A stretch of DNA of 64,000 nt from Pseudomonas putida (GTDB taxonomy: Bacteria > Pseudomonadota > Gammaproteobacteria > Pseudomonadales > Pseudomonadaceae), in contig CP047152.1 of NCBI GenBank assembly GCA_041879295.1, positions 4,469,501 to 4,533,500 of the forward strand, written 5' to 3'. Made by a program: the position numbers and the translations under genes. The notes beneath the pieces were generated by a model. That model did no database searches, had not been told where the DNA came from, and saw only the letters and a list, made by a program, of their open reading frames with translations. Each line of letters opens with the position of its first letter. The stretch's first letter is position 1. This document shows, in pieces, positions 1-10,330 of this stretch.

Positions 1-378
1 GGCCAGCAACACCTTCTTGCCTGCCTCGACTGCAGCCAGCGTGGGACGCAGACCGGCAGCACCGACAATGGCCGCCATCACTGCGTCCACTTCAGCGGCC
101 GACGCCACCTGGCAAAGTCCGGCCTCGCCTTCCAGCACCTCGGTGGAGCAACCGGCTGCAGCCAGACTTGCGCGTAACCTCACCGCTGCTTCGGTGCTCG
201 GCACCACAGCGAATGCCGGGCGATGACGCACACATAACGCCAACAACTCGTCGATGCGCGAATAGCCAGTGAGGGCAAACGCTTGATAACGGCCAGGGTG
301 ACGCGCAATCACATCCAGCGTGCTCAGGCCGATGGAGCCGGTGGCCCCGAGCACGGTAATACGTTGCGGGCGACTCAC
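1..378 (-). CDS. dxr: 1-deoxy-D-xylulose 5-phosphate reductoisomerase, N-terminal part (cut by window edge)
   Basis: Converts 1-deoxy-D-xylulose 5-phosphate to 2-C-methyl-D-erythritol 4-phosphate with NADPH, the committed step of the MEP isoprenoid pathway in the cytosol. The 126 visible codons start at a GTG (376-378) and read [17 protein letters not shown], whose GATGSIG is the NADPH-binding Rossmann loop of Dxr. They end inside the conserved KKVLLA(NKEA) stretch, so roughly two thirds of the enzyme lies outside the window. The GTG start overlaps the cdsA stop (ATGTGA arrangement), which indicates translational coupling in the cdsA-dxr operon. The identity is clear; only the exact start codon is inferred from the overlap. 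Confidence 0.93.
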   Translation of the reverse strand, partial: MSRPQRITVLGATGSIGLSTLDVIARHPGRYQAFALTGYSRIDELLALCVRHRPAFAVVPSTEAAVRLRASLAAAGCSTEVLEGEAGLCQVASAAEVDAVMAAIVGAAGLRPTLAAVEAGKKVLLA

Positions 379-1190
379 ATCACACCCCATTCGGCAGCCC
401 ACAGCAGCACCGCAAAGATCGGAATTGCCGCAGTCAGGCTGTCGATGCGATCGAGCACACCACCATGCCCAGGCAGCAGATTGCTGCTGTCCTTGATGCC
501 GGAGCGACGCTTGAACATGCTCTCGGTGAGATCACCGACCACCGAGGACATCACCAGCAACGCAGCGCCCAGCAGGCCCAGCAGGATCTGACCAAAGCCC
601 CAGTCGCGGCCGATGCCGACACCCAGGGTAATCAACAGGCTGACCGCCAGCCCACCATACACGCCTTCCCAGCTCTTGCCCGGGCTGACCTGCGGGGCCA
701 GCTTGCGCTTGCCGAACGCCCGGCCAGAAAAGTACGCACCGATGTCGGCAGCCCACACCAGCACCATGACGGACAGGATCAGCCAGTTCCCCAAGGGCCA
801 GTGCTTGAGCAGCACCAGCCCCTGCCAAGCCGGCAGCAGCACCAGCAGACCGATCAACAGCCGACAGGCAGCACTGGCCCACAGATCGCTGCTGCGCGGG
901 TAGGTAAGCACCAGCCAAGTGGCCAGCCCCCACCAGATCACCGCAGCGCCCAGCACCCAGGGTGCCAGCTCCGGAAGGATGTGCAGCAGCATCAGCGCCC
1001 CGGCGACCACCACCGCATAGGCAATGCGCAGCGGCTGGGCCATAAGCCCGGCAAGGCGTGCCCACTCCCAGGCGCCGAGGGCCACCACGAAGCCGATGAA
1101 CAGGGCGAAATCCCCGCCATTGAGCAGAAAGAAACCGCCCAGCGCGACCGGCAGCAGGATCAGCGCAGTAATGATGCGTTGTTTAAGCAT
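375..1190 (-). CDS. cdsA: phosphatidate cytidylyltransferase
   Basis: Makes CDP-diacylglycerol from phosphatidate and CTP, the branch point for phosphatidylglycerol and phosphatidylethanolamine synthesis at the inner membrane. The 271-residue protein is strongly hydrophobic with about seven or eight membrane segments. Near the C-terminus it carries the CDP-alcohol synthase signature ([18 protein letters not shown] then DRIDS). The ATG shares one base with the uppS stop (TAATG), and its own stop overlaps dxr, so uppS-cdsA-dxr is a tightly coupled operon linking phospholipid and isoprenoid synthesis. Length is normal for the family. Confidence 0.96.
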   Translation of the reverse strand: MLKQRIITALILLPVALGGFFLLNGGDFALFIGFVVALGAWEWARLAGLMAQPLRIAYAVVVAGALMLLHILPELAPWVLGAAVIWWGLATWLVLTYPRSSDLWASAACRLLIGLLVLLPAWQGLVLLKHWPLGNWLILSVMVLVWAADIGAYFSGRAFGKRKLAPQVSPGKSWEGVYGGLAVSLLITLGVGIGRDWGFGQILLGLLGAALLVMSSVVGDLTESMFKRRSGIKDSSNLLPGHGGVLDRIDSLTAAIPIFAVLLWAAEWGVM

Positions 1191-1945
1191 TAAGCACGAG
1201 CTCCAGCCTCGACCTGCTCGCTGGTCTTACCGAAGCGGCGCTGGCGCGAAGCGAAATCGGCCAGGGCTTTGCGCATGGCCTCGTGTTTGAAGTCCGGCCA
1301 GTAGAGGTCGGAGAAGTACAACTCGGCATAGGCCAGCTGCCACAGCAGGAAATTGCTGATGCGGTGCTCGCCGCCGGTGCGAATGCAAAGATCCGGCAAC
1401 GGCAGTTCGCCGGTTGCCAGGCAGGTCTGCAGCAGACCCGGGGTGATGTCCTCCGGGCGCAGATGCCCAGCTTGCACTTCCCGCGCCAACCGTTGGGCAG
1501 CCTGGGCGATGTCCCACTGGCCACCGTAGTTGGCTGCTATCTGCAGAATGAAGCGGTTGTTGCCGGCGGTCGCTGCCTCGGCCTCGCGCATGGCGGCCTG
1601 CAGCTCAGGATGGAAACGCGAACGGTCGCCGATGATGCGCAGGCTGATATTGTTCTCGTCAAGGCGCTTGGCCTCACGGCGCAGAGCCGAGAAGAACAGC
1701 TCCATCAGCGCACCGACTTCTTCGGCAGGGCGCTGCCAGTTCTCGCTGGAGAAGGCGAACAGGGTCAGCACCTCAACCCCGGCCTTGGCACAGACTTCGA
1801 TGACCGCGCGAACGGCATCCACACCCGCCTTGTGCCCGGCCACGCCAGGCAGCAGGCGTTTTTTCGCCCAGCGGTTGTTGCCATCCATGATGATCGCGAC
1901 ATGACGCGGCACCGAGGACGGCGCCGCTGGCTTGGTCTTTTCCAT
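1190..1945 (-). CDS. uppS: undecaprenyl diphosphate synthase (cis-prenyltransferase)
   Basis: Adds eight isopentenyl units to farnesyl diphosphate to make the C55 lipid carrier for peptidoglycan and LPS synthesis. The 251-residue protein has the catalytic motif IIMDGNNRWAKKR (Asp21 is the Mg-diphosphate ligand) followed by GVAGHKAG, and the C-terminal RTGGEHRISNFLLWQ block that binds isopentenyl diphosphate. Asn replaces the more common Gly in MDGNGRW. It lies 15 bp downstream of frr and one base overlaps cdsA. It supplies lipid II carrier while dxr, at the end of the same operon, supplies the isoprene units. Confidence 0.97.
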   Translation of the reverse strand: MEKTKPAAPSSVPRHVAIIMDGNNRWAKKRLLPGVAGHKAGVDAVRAVIEVCAKAGVEVLTLFAFSSENWQRPAEEVGALMELFFSALRREAKRLDENNISLRIIGDRSRFHPELQAAMREAEAATAGNNRFILQIAANYGGQWDIAQAAQRLAREVQAGHLRPEDITPGLLQTCLATGELPLPDLCIRTGGEHRISNFLLWQLAYAELYFSDLYWPDFKHEAMRKALADFASRQRRFGKTSEQVEAGARA

Positions 1946-1960
1946 TAAAAAACCCCGGCC

Positions 1961-2518
1961 TTAGACGGCCATCAGGTCCTTTTCCTTGGCTTTGAAGGCG
2001 GCATCGACTTCAGCAACGAACTTGTCGGTCAGCTTCTGGATCTCGTCAGCGGCGCGACGCTCTTCGTCTTCGCTGATTTCCTTGTCCTTGGTCAGTTTTT
2101 TCAGGTCAGCCAGGGCGTCGCGGCGCACGTTGCGCACGGCCACCTTGGCATCCTCGGCAACACCGCTGGCCTGCTTGGTGTAGCCCTTGCGGGTTTCCTC
2201 GGTCAGGGCCGGCATCGGTACACGGATGGTAGTACCGGCGCTGGACGGGTTAAGGCCCAGATCGGAGGTGAGGATAGCCTTTTCGATGGCAGCGCTGAGG
2301 TTCTTGTCGTGAGCGACGATCTTCAGGGTGCGAGCATCTTCGACGGTGATCGCGGCGACCTGGTTCAGCGGCATTTCGCTACCCCAGGCGGTAACCTTGA
2401 CGCTGTCCAGGATGCTTGGGTGAGCGCGACCGGTGCGGATTGCAGCCAGGTTGCGGGACAGGGCTTCGATGGACTTGCCCATGCGCTCCTGCGCGTCTTT
2501 CTTGATGTCGTTGATCAT
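1961..2518 (-). CDS. frr: ribosome recycling factor
   Basis: Splits post-termination ribosomes together with EF-G so that subunits can be reused. The 185-residue protein is standard length and begins [16 protein letters not shown]. It contains the typical [15 protein letters not shown] segment and a long charged C-terminal helix of the three-helix bundle. Its ATG overlaps the pyrH stop by four bases (ATGA), so it is probably translated by coupling from pyrH. It belongs to the minus-strand run tsf-pyrH-frr-uppS-cdsA-dxr. Confidence 0.97.
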
Positions 2519-3258
2519 GCTTGGCCTTCCTCGATCAGTGTACCTTCAGCGCCACCCACCACGATGTTCAGCAGGGCGCCAGGCTTGTTCATGTTGAATA
2601 CCCGCAATGGCATCTTGTGGTCACGGCACAGGCAGATTGCGGTCAGGTCCATCACACCCAGCTTGCGATCCAGAACCTCATCGTAGGTCAGGTGATCGAA
2701 TTTCTCGGCGTGCGGGTCCTTGAATGGATCGGCAGTGTACACGCCATCGACCTTGGTCGCCTTCAGCACCACGTCAGCATCGATTTCGATGGCGCGCAGG
2801 CAGGCCGCGGAGTCGGTGGTGAAGAACGGGTTGCCGGTACCGGCGGAGAAAATTACCACATCCCCGGAGTTGAGGTGACGAATAGCTTTGCGACGATCGT
2901 AATGATCGGTGACACCCACCATGGAAATGGCCGACATTACCAGGGCCGGGATGTTCGAGCGCTCCAGCGCATCGCGCATGGCCAGGCCGTTCATCACGGT
3001 AGCCAGCATGCCCATGTGGTCACCCGTGACGCGATCCATGCCGGCTGCGCTGAGCGCAGCGCCGCGGAACAGGTTGCCACCACCGATCACCAGGCCGACC
3101 TGAACACCGATCCCTACCAGCTGGCCAACTTCAAGCGCCATGCGATCCAGCACTTTCGGGTCGATCCCGAAGTCTTCCGAGCCCATCAGGGCCTCGCCGC
3201 TAAGTTTGAGCAAAATGCGTTTATAGCGAGGTTGGCGACCACTCACCTGCTGAGCCAT
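2515..3258 (-). CDS. pyrH: UMP kinase
   Basis: Phosphorylates UMP to UDP in pyrimidine nucleotide synthesis; bacterial PyrH is a hexamer of the amino-acid-kinase fold. The 247-residue protein shows the N-terminal phosphate-binding [14 protein letters not shown], the IGGGNLFRG loop, and [22 protein letters not shown] nucleotide-binding residues late in the sequence (seen as [18 protein letters not shown]). The start codon is preceded by AGGAGAG at a good distance. The gene overlaps frr by four bases and lies 181 bp from tsf, with a probable terminator in between, so it may have its own promoter. Confidence 0.97.
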
Positions 3259-3384
3259 TGCGAGTCTCTCCTGCGGCGTACTTTTAGAAAATTCGTGCGG
3301 GCTGTTTGCAGCCTGCTAACTGTAGCGTGGCACCGCTTCGGTGCCAGCGAAGAGGGAGTCGTATAAACCCCTCTCCGTTTTGAC

Positions 3385-3418
3385 AAAGAGGCTGCGCGCG
3401 TGAGCGGGCAGCCTCTTT
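3385..3418 (-). terminator. probable rho-independent terminator after tsf
   Basis: An 11-bp stem (AAAGAGGCTGC at 3385-3395 pairing with 3408-3418) lies 21 bp beyond the tsf stop and before pyrH. The downstream T-run is weak, so this could be a partial terminator that separates tsf from pyrH expression. Confidence 0.6.
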
Positions 3419-3439
3419 GGGGCGACAGACGGGGCTGTC

Positions 3440-4303
3440 TTACTGCTTGGCAGCAGCTACCTGAGCGGCAACTTCAGCAGCGAAGTCGTCGACTGGCTTC
3501 TCGATGCCTTCGCCTACTTTGAAGTAGGTGAAGGAAACGATTTCAGCACCGGCTTTCTTGGCCAGCTCGCCAACCTTGACTTCCGGGTTCATGACGAAGG
3601 CTTGCTCTTTCAGCGAGGCTTCGGCCTTGAACTTGGTGATACGGCCGTTGATCATGTTCTCAACGATGTTTTCCGGCTTGCCGGCGATCTTGTCGGCGTT
3701 CAGCTGCAGGAAGACATTCTTCTCGCGCTCGATGGCCTCGGCGGAGATTTCCGACGAATCCAGGAACTCAGGGTTCGAAGCTGCAACGTGCATGGCGATG
3801 TTCTTCGCCAGCTCAACGTCACCGCCTTTCAGAACGACGACAGCGCCGATCTTGTTGCCGTGCAGGTAGGCACCGACAACGTCACCCTCAACGCGCACCA
3901 GGCGACGGATGTTGACGTTCTCGCCGCACTTGGCAACCAGGGCTTCACGAGCAGCTTCGCGCGAGGCGATCAGCGGGGCGGCGTCGGTCAGCTTCTGGGC
4001 GAAGGCTTCTTCGAGGCTTTCGGCCACGAAGTTCTTGAAGTCGTCTTGCAGGGCCAGGAAGTCGGTCTGCGAGTTCACTTCCAGCAGGACGGCAGATGTA
4101 CCGTCGGTCTTGACGGCGATAGCGCCTTCAGCAGCGACGTTGCCAGCCTTTTTGGCGGCCTTGATGGCGCCCGAGGCACGCATGTCGTCAATGGCTTTCT
4201 CGATGTCGCCGCCGGCCTTTTCCAGGGCCTTTTTGCAATCCATCATGCCTTCGCCGGTACGCTCGCGCAGTTCTTTTACCAGCGCTGCAGTAATTGCTGC
4301 CAT
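3440..4303 (-). CDS. tsf: translation elongation factor Ts
   Basis: Nucleotide exchange factor that reloads EF-Tu with GTP. The 287-residue protein starts MAAITAALVKELRERTGEGM, where the UBA-like N-terminal module is followed by MMDCKKAL. It contains the EF-Tu-contacting core TDFLALQDDF (about residues 80-90) and the C-terminal coiled and subdomain region. It follows rpsB on the same strand with a 185-bp gap that holds a strong terminator, so tsf is reached by read-through or by a separate promoter. Length and sequence are typical of Pseudomonas. Confidence 0.97.
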   Translation of the reverse strand: MAAITAALVKELRERTGEGMMDCKKALEKAGGDIEKAIDDMRASGAIKAAKKAGNVAAEGAIAVKTDGTSAVLLEVNSQTDFLALQDDFKNFVAESLEEAFAQKLTDAAPLIASREAAREALVAKCGENVNIRRLVRVEGDVVGAYLHGNKIGAVVVLKGGDVELAKNIAMHVAASNPEFLDSSEISAEAIEREKNVFLQLNADKIAGKPENIVENMINGRITKFKAEASLKEQAFVMNPEVKVGELAKKAGAEIVSFTYFKVGEGIEKPVDDFAAEVAAQVAAAKQ

Positions 4304-4435
4304 TTCAAAATCCTCTTGGAAAGTTTTTCAACCATTCCACCCGTCAATCACGGGCGTTCAATTCTGCAAATCCGCTGCTTTGATTTCAGCAGGCCCATGA
4401 TGCGGGGCCGATGCTGACAGCAGGATTTCAAGGTG

Positions 4436-4464
4436 GCAAAAAGGGGGCAGAGCCCCCTTTTTGC
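4436..4464 (-). terminator. rho-independent terminator or attenuator between rpsB and tsf
   Basis: A long perfect stem (GCAAAAAGGGGG against CCCCCTTTTTGC) with a five-base loop lies 25 bp past the rpsB stop and ends in a T-run on the minus strand. Being between rpsB and tsf, it probably sets the ratio of S2 to EF-Ts. Confidence 0.85.
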
Positions 4465-4488
4465 GTGCCAAGTAGACGCTAGCGCCTA

Positions 4489-5226
4489 TTACTCAGCAGC
4501 AGGTGCAGCCGCTTCTTCAGCGTAAACTTCGGTGCCGCCGGCAACGTTGTTGCGGCCGCGGATGACTGCGTCAGCCATCGAAGTCATGTACAGCTCGATA
4601 GCGCGAATGGCGTCATCGTTACCTGGGATGATGTAGTCAACACCTTCCGGGCTGCTGTTGGTATCGACAACGCCGATAACCGGGATGCCCAGCTTGTTGG
4701 CTTCGGTGATCGCGATGCGCTCGTGATCAACGTCGATAACGAACAGAGCGTCTGGCAGACCGCCCATGTCCTTGATGCCACCCAGGCTGCGATCCAGTTT
4801 TTCCAGGTCGCGGGAGCGCATCAGGGCTTCTTTCTTGGTCAGCTTGGCGAAAGTGCCGTCTTCGGCCTGGGTTTCCAGGTCGCGCAGACGCTTGATCGAA
4901 GCGCGGATGGTCTTGTAGTTGGTCAGCATGCCGCCCAACCAACGGTGATCAACGTATGGCGAACCGCAACGAGCTGCTTGCTCGGCAACGATCTTGCCGG
5001 CGGAACGCTTGGTGCCGACGAACAGGATCTTGTTCTTGCCCTGGGCCAGGCGCTCTACGAACGACAGAGCGTCGTTGAACATTGGCAGGGTTTTTTCCAG
5101 GTTGACGATGTGGATCTTGTTACGCGCGCCGAAAATGTACTTGCCCATTTTCGGGTTCCAGTAACGGGTCTGGTGGCCGAAGTGCACACCGGCCTTCAGC
5201 ATATCGCGCATATTGACTTGGGACAT
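4489..5226 (-). CDS. rpsB: 30S ribosomal protein S2
   Basis: Small-subunit protein S2. The 245-residue protein begins [20 protein letters not shown], the conserved S2 opening, and includes [16 protein letters not shown] and the [14 protein letters not shown] block. A longer upstream in-frame ATG exists, but 5226 was chosen because the homologous N-terminus begins there and AAGGAAC sits seven bases upstream. The C-terminus has an alanine-glutamate tail (EEAAAPAAE), usual in Pseudomonas. Expression is probably controlled by the structured leader upstream. Confidence 0.98.
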
Positions 5227-5374
5227 GATAGTTCCTTGATAAGTCGGGTTGGGCCTCCACGTATCCCAATGACCAACCCGCGAATTCTGCAACTCGGGGC
5301 ACCCAGGTCATCGTGTCGACACGTGTGTGGGTTAAGTACTGACGGGGTCGTCCCCGAAAGCGGCGCATTTTATA
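5227..5374 (-). promoter_or_regulatory. rpsB leader, t44/S2-autoregulation-like, with -10 box
   Basis: A 147-nt region between a minus-strand TATAAA (-10-like, 5369-5374) and the rpsB ATG is rich in structure. A GGGG-ACGA-CCCC hairpin lies at about 5343-5356, and CGGGTTGG/CCAACCCG pairing (5273-5280 with 5245-5252) encloses GGGATACGTGGAGG just upstream of the ribosome binding site. In gammaproteobacteria the rpsB leader (Rfam t44) is bound by S2 to repress rpsB-tsf. The GGGATACGTGGAGG element resembles the conserved part as I remember it. The -35 box is weak, so the promoter call is tentative. Confidence 0.65.
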
Positions 5375-5492
5375 CCACAGACCGCGAGCGAACGGAACCC
5401 GGATACTGTTGCGTCTGTCAGCACTTTTTGCAGCACCCCGGCTTTCGCGCCAGAATGCCAGCTGTAGACAACAGCATGGCCGCCTATATCCC

Positions 5493-5521
5493 GACCGATC
5501 GGCGCCCTGCTCTGCTAGAAT
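5493..5521 (+). promoter_or_regulatory. possible map promoter (weak)
   Basis: TAGAAT at 5516-5521, preceded by TGC (extended -10), lies about 50 bp before the map ATG in the divergent rpsB-map spacer. The -35 region (GACCGA) is poor. The rest of 5375-5492 shows no gene. Confidence 0.3.
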
Positions 5522-5572
5522 CCGGCCTTTCCCGTTTGTTCGCGCCGTGCACGGCGCCGTAGAGAGCCTGTA

Positions 5573-6355
5573 ATGACCGTCACCATCAAGACCGCAGAAG
5601 ACATCGAGAAGATGCGCATCGCTGGCCGCCTGGCCGCCGAAGTGCTGGAAATGATCGAAGAACACGTCAAGCCCGGTATCACCACCGAAGAGCTCGACCG
5701 CCTGTGCCACGACTATATCGTCAACGTCCAGCAGGCCATCCCGGCACCGCTCAACTACAAGGGCTACCCGAAGTCGATCTGCACCTCGATCAACCATGTG
5801 GTCTGCCACGGCATCCCCAACGACAAGCCGCTCAAGGACGGTGACACGCTCAATATCGACGTCACCGTGATCAAGGACGGCTACCACGGCGACACCAGCC
5901 GCATGTTCCACGTCGGCAACGTGCCGGTCTGGGCCGAGCGCCTGTCCAAGGTCACCCAGGAATGCATGTACAAGGCCATCGAGCTGGTGAAGCCGGGCTG
6001 CCGTCTGGGCGACATCGGTGAAGTGATCCAGAAGCACGCAGAGAAGAACGGTTTCTCGGTGGTACGCGAGTTCTGCGGTCACGGCATCGGCAAGGTGTTC
6101 CACGAAGAGCCGCAGATCCTCCACTACGGCCGCGCTGGCACGGGTATGGAGCTGAAGGAAGGCATGACCTTCACCATCGAGCCGATGATCAACCAGGGCA
6201 AGGCCGACACCAAGGTGCTGGGCGACGGCTGGACCGCCATCACCAAGGATCGCAAGCTCTCGGCCCAGTGGGAACACACTCTGGTGGTGACCGCGACCGG
6301 CTACGAGATCTTCACCCTGCGCAAGGACGACACCATCCCGCGCACTTCGGCCTGA
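5573..6355 (+). CDS. map: methionine aminopeptidase, type I
   Basis: Removes the initiator methionine from nascent proteins. The 260-residue protein is the short type I form with the pita-bread fold. The metal and catalytic residues are visible: His79 (VVCHGIPN), Asp96 (NIDVTV), Asp107 (HGDTSRM), the [12 protein letters not shown] block, FTIEPM, and a late Glu in WEHTLVVT. It is divergent from rpsB, as in many proteobacteria, and is followed 40 bp later by glnD on the same strand. Confidence 0.98.
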   Translation: MTVTIKTAEDIEKMRIAGRLAAEVLEMIEEHVKPGITTEELDRLCHDYIVNVQQAIPAPLNYKGYPKSICTSINHVVCHGIPNDKPLKDGDTLNIDVTVIKDGYHGDTSRMFHVGNVPVWAERLSKVTQECMYKAIELVKPGCRLGDIGEVIQKHAEKNGFSVVREFCGHGIGKVFHEEPQILHYGRAGTGMELKEGMTFTIEPMINQGKADTKVLGDGWTAITKDRKLSAQWEHTLVVTATGYEIFTLRKDDTIPRTSA

Positions 6356-6395
6356 CCGCACCCCGACAGGCCACCCACGACAGGAACGTGACGCG

Positions 6396-9098
6396 ATGCC
6401 CCAGGTGGACCCCGAGCTGTTCGACCGTGGCCAGTTCCAGGCGGAATTGGCCCTCAAGGCGAGCCCCATCGCCGCCTTCAAGAAAGCCATCCGCCTGGCC
6501 GGCGAGGTGCTCGACAAGCGTTTTCGCGCCGGCAGCGACATCCGCCCGCTGATCGAGGCCCGCGCCTGGCTCGTCGACAATATACTGCAACAGGCGTGGA
6601 ACCAGTTCGACTGGGGCGACCAGAGCGGCATTGCCCTGGTTGCGGTGGGCGGCTATGGGCGCGGCGAACTGCACCCGCACTCGGACATCGACCTGCTGAT
6701 TCTGCTAGGCGCTGCCGAGCACGAGCAGTACCGCGATGCCATCGAGCGCTTTCTTACCTTGCTGTGGGACATTGGCCTGGAAGTCGGCCAGAGCGTGCGT
6801 ACCGTCGACGAGTGCGCCGAACAGGCCCGCGCCGACCTGACCGTGATCACCAACCTGATGGAAAGCCGCACCATCGCCGGCCCCGAGGCCTTGCGCCAGC
6901 GCATGCTGGAAGTCACCAGCACCGCACACATGTGGCCGAGCAAGGAGTTCTTCCTGGCCAAGCGCGCCGAACTCAAGGCCCGCCACCACAAGTACAACGA
7001 CACAGAGTACAACCTCGAACCCAACGTCAAGGGTTCGCCAGGTGGCCTGCGCGACATCCAGACGGTACTGTGGGTAGCCCGTCGCCAGTACGGCACACTG
7101 AACCTGCATGCACTGGCCGGCGAAGGCTTCTTGCTGGAAAGCGAGAACGAACTGCTGGCTTCGTCCCAGGACTTCCTCTGGAAAGTCCGTTATGCCCTGC
7201 ACATGCTGGCCGGGCGCGCCGAAGACCGCCTGCTGTTCGATCACCAGCGCAGCCTCGCCACGCTGCTGGGCTACAGCGACGAAAACCCCAAGCGGGCGAT
7301 CGAACAGTTCATGCAGCAGTACTACCGGGTGGTGATGAGCATCAGCCAGCTGTGCGACCTGATCATCCAGCACTTCGAAGAAGTTATCCTCGCCGACGAG
7401 GAAAGTGGCAGCACCCAGCCGCTGAACGCGCGGTTCCGCCTGCATGACGGCTATATCGAGGCCGCCAACCCGAACGTGTTCAAGCGAACGCCGTTCGCCA
7501 TGCTGGAAATCTTCGTGCTGATGGCCCAACACCCCGAGATCAAGGGCGTGCGTGCCGATACCGTGCGCCTGCTGCGCGAACACCGCCACCTGATCGACGA
7601 CACGTTCCGCACCGATATCCGCAATACCAGCCTGTTCATCGAGCTATTCAAGTGCGAAATCGGCATCCACCGCAACCTGCGCCGGATGAACCGCTACGGC
7701 ATTCTTGGCCGTTATCTGCCAGAGTTCGGCCTGATCGTCGGGCAGATGCAGCATGACCTGTTCCACATCTATACGGTCGATGCGCACACCCTCAACCTCA
7801 TCAAGCACCTGCGCAAGCTGCAATACACGCCGGTGTCCGAGAAATTCCCGCTGGCCAGCAAGCTCATGGGGCGCCTGCCCAAACCCGAGCTGATCTACCT
7901 GGCCGGCCTGTACCACGACATCGGCAAGGGTCGCCAGGGCGACCACTCGGAAATCGGTGCAGTGGACGCGCAGAAGTTCTGCGAACGGCACCAGTTGCCG
8001 GCCTGGGACAGCCGCCTGATCGTCTGGCTGGTGCAGAACCACCTGGTGATGTCGACCACCGCTCAGCGCAAGGACTTGTCCGATCCGCAGGTGATCAACG
8101 ACTTTGCCCTGCACATGGGCGACGAGACACGCCTTGACTACCTGTACGTGCTGACTGTGGCGGACATCAACGCCACCAACCCCAGCCTGTGGAACTCGTG
8201 GCGCGCCAGCCTGCTGCGCCAGCTGTACAGCGAGACCAAGCGCGCCCTGCGCCGTGGCCTGGAAAACCCGCTGGACCGCGAAGAGCAGATTCGCCAGACC
8301 CAGTCGTCAGCGCTGGATATCCTGGTGCGCGAGGGGACCGACCCGGACGACGTCGAGCAGCTATGGGCGCAACTGGGCGATGACTATTTCCTCAAGCACA
8401 CCGCCGCCGACGTGGCCTGGCACACGGATGCGATCCTGCAGCAACCGGCCGATGGCGGGCCACTGGTACTGATCAAGGAAACCACCCAGCGCGAGTTCGA
8501 AGGCGGCACGCAGATTTTCATCTATGCCCCCGACCAGCATGATTTCTTCGCCGTGACGGTGGCGGCCATGTCGCAGTTGAACCTGAACATCCACGACGCC
8601 CGGATCATCACGTCGAGCAGCCAGTTCACCCTCGACACCTACATTGTGCTGGACAACGACGGTGGCTCGATCGGCGACAACCCGCAACGGGTCAAGCAGA
8701 TTCGCGACGGCCTGACCGAAGCGCTGCGCAACCCTGAGGACTACCCGACCATCATCCAGCGCCGGGTACCGCGCCAGCTCAAGCACTTCGACTTCCCGCC
8801 GCAAGTGACCATCCTCAACGATGCTCAGCGGCCGGTGACCATCCTCGAAATCACCGCGCCAGACCGCCCGGGCCTGCTGGCCCGGCTGGGACGGATTTTC
8901 CTGGAGTTCGACCTTTCGCTGCAAAACGCCAAGATCGCCACCCTCGGCGAGCGGGTAGAAGACGTGTTTTTCATTACCGATGCCGACAACCAACCGCTGT
9001 CAGACCCGCAGTTGTGCAGCCGCCTGCAGGAGGCCATCGTGCAGCAACTGCAGGCCGGCCAAGGTAGCGACACCAGCCAGACCCGCGTGACCTTTTAA
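6396..9098 (+). CDS. glnD: bifunctional [protein-PII] uridylyltransferase/uridylyl-removing enzyme
   Basis: Senses glutamine and modifies PII (GlnK/GlnB): it uridylylates when glutamine is low and removes UMP when it is high, so it heads the nitrogen regulation cascade. The 900-residue protein has a nucleotidyltransferase motif [17 protein letters not shown] at about 85-101, an HD hydrolase motif [16 protein letters not shown] at about 503-518, and two C-terminal ACT domains (about 705-785 and 815-890; the second starts near [19 protein letters not shown]) that bind glutamine. All active-site blocks are intact. It lies between map and dapC on the same strand, 30 bp before dapC. Confidence 0.97.
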   Translation: MPQVDPELFDRGQFQAELALKASPIAAFKKAIRLAGEVLDKRFRAGSDIRPLIEARAWLVDNILQQAWNQFDWGDQSGIALVAVGGYGRGELHPHSDIDLLILLGAAEHEQYRDAIERFLTLLWDIGLEVGQSVRTVDECAEQARADLTVITNLMESRTIAGPEALRQRMLEVTSTAHMWPSKEFFLAKRAELKARHHKYNDTEYNLEPNVKGSPGGLRDIQTVLWVARRQYGTLNLHALAGEGFLLESENELLASSQDFLWKVRYALHMLAGRAEDRLLFDHQRSLATLLGYSDENPKRAIEQFMQQYYRVVMSISQLCDLIIQHFEEVILADEESGSTQPLNARFRLHDGYIEAANPNVFKRTPFAMLEIFVLMAQHPEIKGVRADTVRLLREHRHLIDDTFRTDIRNTSLFIELFKCEIGIHRNLRRMNRYGILGRYLPEFGLIVGQMQHDLFHIYTVDAHTLNLIKHLRKLQYTPVSEKFPLASKLMGRLPKPELIYLAGLYHDIGKGRQGDHSEIGAVDAQKFCERHQLPAWDSRLIVWLVQNHLVMSTTAQRKDLSDPQVINDFALHMGDETRLDYLYVLTVADINATNPSLWNSWRASLLRQLYSETKRALRRGLENPLDREEQIRQTQSSALDILVREGTDPDDVEQLWAQLGDDYFLKHTAADVAWHTDAILQQPADGGPLVLIKETTQREFEGGTQIFIYAPDQHDFFAVTVAAMSQLNLNIHDARIITSSSQFTLDTYIVLDNDGGSIGDNPQRVKQIRDGLTEALRNPEDYPTIIQRRVPRQLKHFDFPPQVTILNDAQRPVTILEITAPDRPGLLARLGRIFLEFDLSLQNAKIATLGERVEDVFFITDADNQPLSDPQLCSRLQEAIVQQLQAGQGSDTSQTRVTF

Positions 9099-9128
9099 CG
9101 ATTAGACGATTGACGAGACCTTGCGCCG

Positions 9129-10325
9129 ATGAACCATGCCTTGACCCAGCTTCAGCCCTATCCGTTCGAAAAGCTTCGTGCCCTGCTGGGCAGCGTGACG
9201 CCTGCGGCGGACAAACGCGCCATCGCCCTGTCGATCGGTGAGCCGAAGCACGAATCGCCGGCGTTCGTCGCCCAGGCCATGGCCGACAACCTCGACAAGC
9301 TGGCGGTTTATCCCAGCACCATCGGCTTGCCAGCCCTGCGCCAGGCCATCGGTCAGTGGTGCGAACGACGCTTTGGCGTGCCGACCGGCTGGCTGGACGC
9401 CGACCGCCACATCCTGCCGGTCAACGGCACCCGTGAAGCACTTTTCGCCTTCACCCAGGCCGTGGTCAACCGCGCCGATGACGGCCTGGTGGTAAGCCCC
9501 AACCCGTTCTATCAGATCTACGAAGGCGCAGCGCTGTTGGCCGGCGCCACCCCGCACTACCTGCCGTGCCTGGAAAACAACGGTTTCAACCCGGACTTCG
9601 ACGCCGTACCGGCCGAGGTGTGGAAGCGTTGCCAGATCCTGTTCCTGTGCTCGCCGGGTAACCCTACCGGTGCGCTGGTGCCGATGAACACCCTGAAGAA
9701 GCTGATTGCCCTGGCTGACGAGCACGACTTCGTGATCGCCGCCGATGAGTGCTACAGCGAGCTGTACTTCGACGAAGACGCACCACCGCCAGGCCTGCTG
9801 ACGGCATGCGCCGAGCTTGGTCGTAGCGATTTTGCGCGCTGCGTGGTGTTCCACAGCCTGTCCAAGCGCTCCAACCTGCCGGGGCTGCGCTCGGGCTTCG
9901 TCGCTGGCGATGCCCGGATCATCAAGCCGTTTCTGTTGTACCGCACCTACCACGGCTGCGCGATGCCGGTACAAACCCAACTGGCCAGCATCGCCGCCTG
10001 GCAGGACGAGGCGCATGTGCGCGAGAACCGCGACCAGTACCGGGCCAAGTACGACGCCGTGCTGGATATTCTGCAGCCGGTACTGGACGTGCAGCGCCCG
10101 GACGGCAGCTTCTACCTGTGGGCCAAGGTACCGGGCGACGATGCCGAGTTCACCCGTGACCTGTTCGAAGCCCAGCATGTGACCGTGGTACCGGGGTCGT
10201 ACCTGTCGCGTGAAGTGGACGGGGTGAACCCGGGTGCCGGGCGCGTGCGCATGGCACTGGTTGCACCGCTGGCCGAATGCATCGAGGCGGCGGAGCGGAT
10301 TCGCGCCTTCCTGCAAAACCGCTGA
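9129..10325 (+). CDS. dapC: succinyldiaminopimelate transaminase
   Basis: PLP-dependent class I aminotransferase converting N-succinyl-2-amino-6-ketopimelate to N-succinyl-LL-diaminopimelate in lysine and peptidoglycan precursor synthesis. The 398-residue protein has the PLP lysine in HSLSKRSNLPGLRSG (Lys246) and the cofactor-anchoring SPGNPTGALV and ADECYSELYF blocks. Assignment to DapC rather than a general aspartate-type transaminase rests on the whole-protein resemblance to Pseudomonas DapC downstream of glnD and on dapD and dapE nearby. The gene ends six bases before a perfect REP palindrome. Confidence 0.92.
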   Translation: MNHALTQLQPYPFEKLRALLGSVTPAADKRAIALSIGEPKHESPAFVAQAMADNLDKLAVYPSTIGLPALRQAIGQWCERRFGVPTGWLDADRHILPVNGTREALFAFTQAVVNRADDGLVVSPNPFYQIYEGAALLAGATPHYLPCLENNGFNPDFDAVPAEVWKRCQILFLCSPGNPTGALVPMNTLKKLIALADEHDFVIAADECYSELYFDEDAPPPGLLTACAELGRSDFARCVVFHSLSKRSNLPGLRSGFVAGDARIIKPFLLYRTYHGCAMPVQTQLASIAAWQDEAHVRENRDQYRAKYDAVLDILQPVLDVQRPDGSFYLWAKVPGDDAEFTRDLFEAQHVTVVPGSYLSREVDGVNPGAGRVRMALVAPLAECIEAAERIRAFLQNR

Positions 10326-10330
10326 TCAAC

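Noticed and set aside
5120..6631. 503-codon minus-strand frame across rpsB, its leader, map and glnD start
   Set aside because: It reads the reverse of map and a non-coding leader; rpsB and map have clear family sequences.
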